The notes under the pieces: generated by a model | What the model saw: only the letters and a program-made list of their open reading frames with translations | Told to the model about the DNA's origin: nothing | The model's database searches: none | Shown: positions 1-4,287 of the stretch, in pieces | How positions within the stretch are numbered: position 1 is the stretch's first letter | How the letters are laid out: the number at the start of each line of letters is the position of its first letter | Translations under genes and position numbers: made by a program | Assembly: GCA_937952875.1 (NCBI GenBank) | Contig: CALFDI010000293.1 | Location: forward strand, 1-6,033 | Origin: an uncultured Verrucomicrobiales bacterium | Lineage (GTDB): Bacteria; Verrucomicrobiota; Verrucomicrobiia; Verrucomicrobiales; Akkermansiaceae | DNA length: 6,033 nt | Direction: 5' to 3'

Positions 1-169
1 TGCCTGAAGGCTCTGTCGCGCTGATATCCGCCCCAAAGGAAATATGCCGGTCCCCGCCCGAACGTGCGGCAAGAATGGCTGTGTTCAGTTCAGCATGAGT
101 TGTGACGATGACTTCTGCTGAAAGTGTGGGAAAGGAAAAGAGAGCAAGACAAGGGATGATGGCTTTCAT
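1..169 (-). CDS. Exported protein, N-terminal fragment (possible beta-helix protein), runs off the left edge
   Basis: Reading the minus strand from an ATG at 169-167 gives 56 uninterrupted codons to the window edge, so the 3' part is missing. The product begins MKAIIPCLALFSFPTLSA, a good Sec signal peptide: one Lys at residue 2, a hydrophobic core at residues 4-16, and a likely signal peptidase I cut after Ala18 (L-S-A before E). Cys7 sits in the core without a lipobox, so it is probably not a lipoprotein. The mature start, with T-H-A-E-L-N-T-A-I-L-A-A-R-S-G-G-D, followed by an I-S-F-G-A-D strand, resembles the first turn of right-handed beta-helix (pectate-lyase-like) secreted proteins, where 'elq.Ai..A..GD.I.l' opens the repeat. 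That family assignment is an inference from a short stretch. The gene is likely monocistronic or first in its operon, since 349 bp separate it from yraN. No Shine-Dalgarno sequence is visible upstream. Confidence 0.68.
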   Translation of the reverse strand, partial: MKAIIPCLALFSFPTLSAEVIVTTHAELNTAILAARSGGDRHISFGADISATEPSG

Positions 170-518
170 GATAATGGCGTTAATCAGAGCCCTACTAACA
201 GATAACAGCTTTGTTGAGAATGCTGTTTTTGGTGATGAATTAGATAGGTAAAGGTGTGCGGACTTTAGTCTGCATAGGGTCGATGTTTGCCCCTTTGTCG
301 GTCTGTTGTTGTGCAGACTGAAGTCTGCACTCCTTTGGCTCTACAAAATGCGCTTGGTATTACAACGGACGGCGTGTGACTTTTTCAGATAGCTTGATTG
401 TGTTGTGAAGCCCTTGGCCGAGTGACACGCACATGTTTCAGTTCAGATCACTGTGATTCTGTTTTGATTCAGCGAGGAAGTCTTCGTTTGCATTTTCGCA
501 GGCGGAGGCTTTTTCACT
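170..518. other. Intergenic region between yraN and the exported-protein gene
   Basis: This 349-bp stretch has no convincing coding frame. It holds the REP-like inverted pair at 250-336 (annotated separately) and presumably the promoter of the exported-protein gene, although no good -35/-10 pair could be picked on the minus strand. Two weaker symmetric elements are present. One is a small hairpin at 444-461 (CAG-ATCAC-T-GTGAT-T-CTG, with one bulged T). The other is a distant inverted repeat, 372-380 against 422-430, with 8 of 9 bases paired. No U-tract follows any of these on the minus strand, so no intrinsic terminator for yraN is evident. Confidence 0.6.
250..336. repeat. REP-like palindromic repeats in inverted pair (BIME-like)
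   Basis: Two near-identical 25-nt elements lie in opposite orientation at 250-274 and 312-336, separated by 37 nt. Reading the right one on the minus strand, they differ at only three positions and share the form AAAGG-n-GTGC-r-GACTT-y-AGTCTGCA. Each copy is itself a palindrome. At left, TGCGGACT (257-264) pairs with AGTCTGCA (267-274) through one G-T wobble. At right, GTGCAGACT (311-319) pairs perfectly with AGTCTGCAC (322-330). An AAAGG head attached to a palindrome, in an inverted pair, is the usual form of REP/BIME elements mobilised by RAYT (TnpA-REP) transposases. No RAYT gene is in the window. The right-hand copy has the perfect stem. The three differences fall in the head, at the wobble pair and in the loop. 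Confidence 0.7.
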
Positions 519-986
519 TTAGCTTAGGTCATTTCGATCTTTTCGAGTCTTCACGTCTTCTACGATCGTGACCTGTGGCAGTTCTCCGTGTGTGACGAGC
601 ACCTCGACGACATCGTGCCGCCATGGAACCTCTTTGTTTTTGAGAAGTTTTAGCCAGGCCTTTGCTCCGCGCCTCATGAGATCGCGCTTATCCTGAGTGA
701 TGGCATCGAGTGGTCTGCCAAGACCTCCAGAGCGACGGGTCTTCACCTCGACGAAAGTCAGGAACTCTCCATGTCTTGCGACGATGTCGATCTCACCTCC
801 GTATGGTCCGCGATAGTTTTTATAGAGGATTTTCCGCCCTTGAGTCGTGAGATGATCTGCTGCGATCTTTTCTCCCAGATGCCCGATTTCAATATGACTG
901 AGCGACTGATTCTGCGCATTCTCTAGTTGCGTCTGCCGATTCAGAACTTTGCTGAATCGTGAGATCCACCATTTCCGCCAATTCAT
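519..986 (-). CDS. yraN: YraN family (UPF0102) PD-(D/E)XK nuclease-fold protein
   Basis: The 155-residue product is a clear UPF0102/YraN member, a predicted restriction-endonuclease-fold protein whose cellular role is still poorly defined. The family core is intact: G-x-x-G-E-K at residues 35-40, N-Y-R at 57-59, G-G-E-I-D at 63-67, F-V-E-V-K-T-R at 78-84, and the R-P-L-D-A-I segment near 91-96. The likely metal-site residues are Glu65, Asp67, Glu80 and Lys82. Family members are usually about 115-130 residues and begin close to the G-E-K helix. This one has roughly 30 extra N-terminal residues rich in Trp and Arg (M-N-W-R-K-W-W). No internal ATG is available before residue 100, and the ATG at 986 overlaps the rsuA stop as ATGA, so translation is probably coupled to rsuA. 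No Shine-Dalgarno sequence is visible. The gene ends in TAA. Confidence 0.93.
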   Translation of the reverse strand: MNWRKWWISRFSKVLNRQTQLENAQNQSLSHIEIGHLGEKIAADHLTTQGRKILYKNYRGPYGGEIDIVARHGEFLTFVEVKTRRSGGLGRPLDAITQDKRDLMRRGAKAWLKLLKNKEVPWRHDVVEVLVTHGELPQVTIVEDVKTRKDRNDLS

Positions 987-1690
987 TTACCGAAAATTTG
1001 CGCGAGTTCTTCGTCAGAAATCATACGCCAGTCCCCCTCTTCGATATCGTCTGGCATGGCGAGATTACCCATCGAGATACGCTTCAGTTCTAGGACGTGA
1101 TTTCCCACGGCTGCGAACATTCGTCGCACTTGGTGGTAGCGGCCTTCGTGCAGTGTGACGCGTGCGCGCTTTTCGTCTATGACCTCGATCTGCGCAGGTT
1201 TGAGAGGTTTGATTTCGTCTTTGAGAAGCATCTCACCTGATTCAAAAATCTCAGCTTCTTTTCCTGTTAGAGGGCGATCTAGTAGAACATCGTAGACTTT
1301 CCCGACATTCGATTTAGGGTGAATGATCTTATGCTGAAGTTTTCCATCATCCGTCATGATGAGCATGCCGGATGTGTCTTTATCGAGACGCCCGACACAG
1401 GCGACGATTGGGTTGCGCTTGAGCATCCGGTATGGGAGCAGCTCATAGACGCTATCACCTGTATCGTCCGTGGTGCAGGTGTATCCACAGGGTTTATTTA
1501 ATATGATGGTGAGCGGCGCGACGGGGTCGAGTTCTTCACCTAGAAAAAGGACACCTTCTGGTTCGACGAGAGACTTTTCCGTCAGTTCATTGCCTTCGAG
1601 ATCTGTCGCAGCGCCGCGCTTGATCATGCGTGCTACTTCTTTGCGCGAGCCGTAGCCGAGATTGGCGAGCAGTTTTCCGAGTTTGATCAT
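983..1690 (-). CDS. rsuA: 16S rRNA pseudouridine synthase, RsuA-type
   Basis: The 235-residue product belongs to the RsuA/RluB/E/F family, which isomerises uridine to pseudouridine in rRNA. RsuA itself acts on U516 (E. coli numbering) of 16S rRNA during 30S assembly. An N-terminal S4 RNA-binding domain covers about residues 2-47. The catalytic domain follows, with L-N-K-P-x-G-Y at 64-70, G-R-L-D-K-D-T-S-G at 100-108 (nucleophile Asp103), and E-G-R-Y-H-Q-V-R-R-M at 182-191. The stretch C-T-T-D-D after K-P-x-G-Y, and M-F-A-A-V-G-N-H-V just after the third motif, match RsuA more closely than RluE or RluF, so the 16S U516 target is likely but inferred. Its length is normal for the family. It starts at an ATG 47 bp after the rsmC-like stop, and its TGA overlaps the yraN ATG by four bases. 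No Shine-Dalgarno sequence is visible. Confidence 0.93.
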   Translation of the reverse strand: MIKLGKLLANLGYGSRKEVARMIKRGAATDLEGNELTEKSLVEPEGVLFLGEELDPVAPLTIILNKPCGYTCTTDDTGDSVYELLPYRMLKRNPIVACVGRLDKDTSGMLIMTDDGKLQHKIIHPKSNVGKVYDVLLDRPLTGKEAEIFESGEMLLKDEIKPLKPAQIEVIDEKRARVTLHEGRYHQVRRMFAAVGNHVLELKRISMGNLAMPDDIEEGDWRMISDEELAQIFGK

Positions 1691-1737
1691 AAAAGGTGTG
1701 GGGCGTTGCGGGATTCTGTGTGTTCTCTAATGAAGAA

Positions 1738-2733
1738 TTATCTCTTTACGGCGAATATGAGCTTAAAAGTCTCGTTTTCCGCCTGCTTCCGCCAACGCAT
1801 GCCGAGTTCATCGAGCTCGGCTTCGTATGGAAGTTGCCGATTTGCAACCATATACAGCTCGCCGCCACGCTTGAGTGCCGCATGTGCTGTCCTGAGAAAC
1901 CCTCGACCCAGACTCACGTCTGTTGCGATGCCTTTGTGGAATGGTGGATTCATCACGATGGAATCGTATGGCCCTTCGATGCCTTGCTCGACGTCGTGCC
2001 AGTGGAAGGATAGTTTTGCGTCCCCTTTCACATTGACCTCTGCGCAGGCTAATGCGCGCCGATCTGATTCATACAGGTCTAGTGATCTGACGCTCGGGCA
2101 ACGCTTCAAGACTTCAGCGGAGAGATAGCCCCACCCTGCTCCAAGATCTGCGACACGACCGTAGACGCGCTTCGGTAGATGTTCCGCGAGAAATGCGGAC
2201 CCTGCATCGATATGGTCTGCGCTAAAGACTCCTACTTCTGAGACAAAGTCTGTGTCTTTGATCGACGTCTTGCCATCGAGGGACTTCCACTGTGTGAGAA
2301 GAGATTCCTTTACTTGGTCTGTCTTGGTTCCCCAGAAGACGCGGCATTTGTGTTTAGAGATACTGTCTGCGTGACCGAGAACTTTACGCAGTTCTTTTTC
2401 AAAGCGTGGGCCTCCTGCAGATTTCGGCAGGCACGCCACGATTGTGCCTCCGTCTTCAGTGTGTTCGATGGCCCGTGCTAGAGACAGAAAGATCTCGTCG
2501 CGGGCCTTTCCAGGCAAGGTCATGACGACTGGCCATTGACCGGACAAGGTTTCCGTCAGTTCTAGGCCTTCTCTTTCCCACTCAGCAGCTTGCGGGCGGT
2601 GGAATTGGTGGCCGAGTATTTCCCAGTCCTTTAGATGAGCTGAATACTCGGCGCCAAGGAATAGCGCCTTCTCTGGTCGAGAGAGGCCACCTTCAGTGAA
2701 TGCGAGCAAAAGTGTCTGCAGGGCTGGGGTCAT
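1738..2733 (-). CDS. rsmC: 16S rRNA guanine-N2 methyltransferase, RsmC/RlmG-like
   Basis: The product is a class I SAM-dependent methyltransferase of the RsmC/RlmG group, which N2-methylates guanines in rRNA (RsmC: G1207 of 16S). Using the ATG at 2733 it has 331 residues, close to E. coli RsmC (343). The N-terminal half (about 1-160) is the degenerate methyltransferase-like domain typical of the family. The catalytic half shows the family signature V-F-S-A-D-H-I-D-A-G-S at 169-179, the SAM-binding loop D-L-G-A-G-W-G at 196-202, an acidic residue ending the second strand (Glu222 region), and catalytic N-P-P-F-H at 262-266. The segment A-N-R-Q-L-P-Y near 297-303 is also typical. An in-frame TTG at 2769 would add 12 residues; the next upstream stop is at 2805-2803. 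The ATG is preferred because its product starts like known RsmC proteins. The gene probably heads an operon with rsuA and yraN. RsmC and RlmG are hard to tell apart by eye. Confidence 0.88.
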   Translation of the reverse strand: MTPALQTLLLAFTEGGLSRPEKALFLGAEYSAHLKDWEILGHQFHRPQAAEWEREGLELTETLSGQWPVVMTLPGKARDEIFLSLARAIEHTEDGGTIVACLPKSAGGPRFEKELRKVLGHADSISKHKCRVFWGTKTDQVKESLLTQWKSLDGKTSIKDTDFVSEVGVFSADHIDAGSAFLAEHLPKRVYGRVADLGAGWGYLSAEVLKRCPSVRSLDLYESDRRALACAEVNVKGDAKLSFHWHDVEQGIEGPYDSIVMNPPFHKGIATDVSLGRGFLRTAHAALKRGGELYMVANRQLPYEAELDELGMRWRKQAENETFKLIFAVKR

Positions 2734-2799
2734 GTGGCTGCAGACTAGAAAGCTTTCACTGAATGACAAGCGACGAGTGAGCTGGAGGACTTTCGTGTG

Positions 2800-2828
2800 T
2801 TGTCAAAGCAGTCTGAAAAGCGCATACC
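2800..2828 (+). promoter_or_regulatory. Candidate sigma70-type promoter for the lipoprotein gene
   Basis: TTGTCA at 2800-2805 matches the -35 consensus at five of six bases. A 17-nt spacer then leads to CATACC at 2823-2828, a weak -10 matching three of six. It would start transcription roughly 12 nt before the lipoprotein ATG. On the opposite strand the same place reads TTGACA (2806-2801), a perfect -35 pointing toward the rsmC-like gene, but no acceptable -10 follows at 16-18 nt. The two -35 boxes overlap, so divergent promoters sharing this site are possible. This is a pattern match only. Confidence 0.3.
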
Positions 2829-2846
2829 TTCTGACACACACATTTT

Positions 2847-3383
2847 ATGTTTCGTTTTTCCACTTTCACGCTCATCGCGACTTCCGCCATTTTTTTATCT
2901 TCATGTAAGGATCAGTCGAGCGATTCAGCTTCGACGCCTCTAAGCTCAGCTGAGCAGGCTGTTGAAACAAAAACCGTGCATCAGATCGCTCAAGAATTTG
3001 TCGATTCTATGCACCGTCTCCCCGATGTGCTGGAGAGTATGGTAGATGATGAGAGCACGACTGTGGCTGTGGCCGAAATGAAGAAGGTGCTCGATGAATC
3101 TAAGGCGATCATGGACCAATTGGACGGTTTAGAGCAGCCAAGCAATGAAGACCGAAAGGCCTTAGACGATGAAATGACGGAAAAATCAGACCAAGATGCA
3201 CGTCGGATTTTTGTCTTACTCACGAAGAATAATTTCGAGCTGAGCCCGAAAGCCAAAGCCGAACTCAAGGTGGGTATGGGCTATTTCCAGTCCATCATGG
3301 TCGAGATCACTCCCGCCGTGGAAAAGTATTTCAAGCCAGATCCAGAGTCTCCAGAGGCAACAGTTCCTCAGCCTAGCGAGTAG
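2847..3383 (+). CDS. Small predicted lipoprotein of unknown function
   Basis: The 178-residue product begins with a type II signal peptide: hydrophobic residues 5-18 and a lipobox L-S-S-C with the lipidated Cys at residue 20. Residue +2 is Lys, not Asp, so by the E. coli rule it would be sorted to the outer membrane. After a Ser/Thr/Asp-rich linker (about 21-36), the rest is acidic and predicted mostly helical by inspection, with charged stretches such as M-K-K-V-L-D-E-S-K near 78-86 and P-K-A-K-A-E-L-K near 134-141. It ends in a Pro/Glu-rich tail at 165-178. I do not recognise a family. It is the only plus-strand gene here and is divergent from the rsmC-like gene. Its last 11 bp overlap the end of the transporter gene. 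The ATG at 2847 is the only start giving the complete signal peptide; no Shine-Dalgarno sequence precedes it. Confidence 0.85.
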   Translation: MFRFSTFTLIATSAIFLSSCKDQSSDSASTPLSSAEQAVETKTVHQIAQEFVDSMHRLPDVLESMVDDESTTVAVAEMKKVLDESKAIMDQLDGLEQPSNEDRKALDDEMTEKSDQDARRIFVLLTKNNFELSPKAKAELKVGMGYFQSIMVEITPAVEKYFKPDPESPEATVPQPSE

Positions 3384-3414
3384 CGTTTTTCTGGGCGAAA
3401 ATAACGCTCGCTAG
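3373..3414. terminator. Long imperfect palindrome at convergent gene ends, possible bidirectional terminator
   Basis: The arms pair as follows: 3373-3378 CTAGCG with 3409-3414 CGCTAG; 3382-3387 AGCGTT with 3403-3408 AACGCT; and 3388-3391 TTTC with 3397-3400 GAAA. The loop is TGGGC at 3392-3396. That makes 16 base pairs, interrupted by a 3-nt bulge (3379-3381) on one side and a 2-nt bulge (3401-3402) on the other. It contains the stop codons of both convergent genes and the last 13 sense codons of the transporter. There is no U-tract beyond the stem on either strand; the T-run lies inside the stem. It is therefore not a canonical intrinsic terminator, but its position suits transcript ending or 3'-end protection for both genes. 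Confidence 0.45.
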
Positions 3415-4284
3415 AACCATGGCTCCACCGACAAGAAGGCCCCAGCCTGGGCTTTCTGTCCGAAGAAAGACGAGCGACTCCACGACTCCACAGATCGGGA
3501 TAAGAAAACGATAAGAGGCAAGCAGTGTGACTGGATAGAGAGTCGTGAGATAATTCCACAGGCTGAAGGCTGCAGCTGAAACAAAAGCGAGCCACAAGGT
3601 GCTCACTACGACTCTCGCATCGAACATAATGCCAGCGTGCTCCATGGCAGTCGAGCCGATGAGCACCAGTGCGACGCCTCCACTTAGGAGTGATATGCCC
3701 GTGGAATTCACAGCAGATATCGTGTGCTTTACTTTCTGAAAGATGATCACAGCAAAGGCTCCGCTACAGCTAGCTAGTAGCATGAGTCCTGCACCTGCAA
3801 TGGGATTCTCCCCACCCTCTCCAGGTGCGTAGACCGCGAGAGTGACGCCCACTCCGCCGACGATAAGACCCAGCCACTGCAGGGCGCTTGGCCATGGTGT
3901 CTTGAGAATAGGAGGACTGAGCAGCATCCACCAGAAGCTGCCTGTGGCGACGAGTAGCGAGGCCAGACTGGCACTAGAGAGAGCCACTGCCTGATAAAAG
4001 CAGAGATACTGAATCAGCGTCTGCGTCAACGCCAAGAGAATGAGTAATTTGATCGAGGTTTGCCGAAGCTCTTGACGCAGATTTTTTCCATAAAACAGAA
4101 GACCCGCCCCAGCGATACAGAAGCGCACGCCTGCGAAGAAATACACGATGGGAAGCGTCCGCTCTAGACCTTGATCCTCCCAGTGCAAGAAGACCTGCTT
4201 GATCACAGGAAAGGCGCTTCCCCAGAGAAGCCCACAAATTAGCACGGGAAAAACTGGATGAGCCGTAGATCGGAAAATACTCAC
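3373..4284 (-). CDS. EamA/DMT-superfamily permease
   Basis: The 303-residue inner-membrane protein has the two-fold EamA layout of the drug/metabolite transporter superfamily. About ten hydrophobic helices lie near residues 11-29, 46-64, 79-97, 104-126, 136-153, 162-181, 193-211, 226-247, 256-274 and 279-296, forming two repeats (about 12-152 and 162-296). The first helix carries the common L-L-W-G-S-A-F-P motif at 19-26. Helices 8-9 show the typical W-N-Y-L...Y-R-F-L-I-P-I pattern. The substrate cannot be told from sequence; related proteins export amino acids, nucleosides or other metabolites. The start is a GTG at 4284, just two codons after the upstream gene's TGA and in the same frame, so it is probably translated by coupling or re-initiation. 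Its TAG overlaps the convergent lipoprotein end by 11 bp. No Shine-Dalgarno sequence is visible. Confidence 0.9.
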   Translation of the reverse strand: MSIFRSTAHPVFPVLICGLLWGSAFPVIKQVFLHWEDQGLERTLPIVYFFAGVRFCIAGAGLLFYGKNLRQELRQTSIKLLILLALTQTLIQYLCFYQAVALSSASLASLLVATGSFWWMLLSPPILKTPWPSALQWLGLIVGGVGVTLAVYAPGEGGENPIAGAGLMLLASCSGAFAVIIFQKVKHTISAVNSTGISLLSGGVALVLIGSTAMEHAGIMFDARVVVSTLWLAFVSAAAFSLWNYLTTLYPVTLLASYRFLIPICGVVESLVFLRTESPGWGLLVGGAMVLASVIFAQKNATR

Positions 4285-4287
4285 GAA

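Noticed and set aside
204..230. AACAGC...GCTGTT inverted repeat followed by TTT, resembling a plus-strand terminator
   Set aside because: The stem is only 6 bp with a 12-nt loop, and no plus-strand gene ends upstream of it.
372..430. GCGTGTGAC and GTGACACGC forming a distant inverted repeat
   Set aside because: Eight of nine pairs across a 41-nt gap is weak and has no supporting context; it could be chance.
444..461. Small hairpin with ATCAC-T-GTGAT core as a yraN terminator or operator
   Set aside because: No U-tract follows on the minus strand, and a single short palindrome is not enough to call an operator.
949..2128. Plus-strand open frames opposite rsuA and the rsmC-like gene (for example 1696-2013 and 1706-2128)
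   Set aside because: They are antisense to well-conserved genes and their translations show no domain or signal features.
2990..3268. Minus-strand frame inside the lipoprotein gene
   Set aside because: Its Ser-rich composition is the complement of the real gene; no independent support.
3774..4237. Alternative minus-strand frames inside the transporter gene
   Set aside because: They lie within a ten-helix permease whose frame is clearly coding; the alternative products look like frame shadows.
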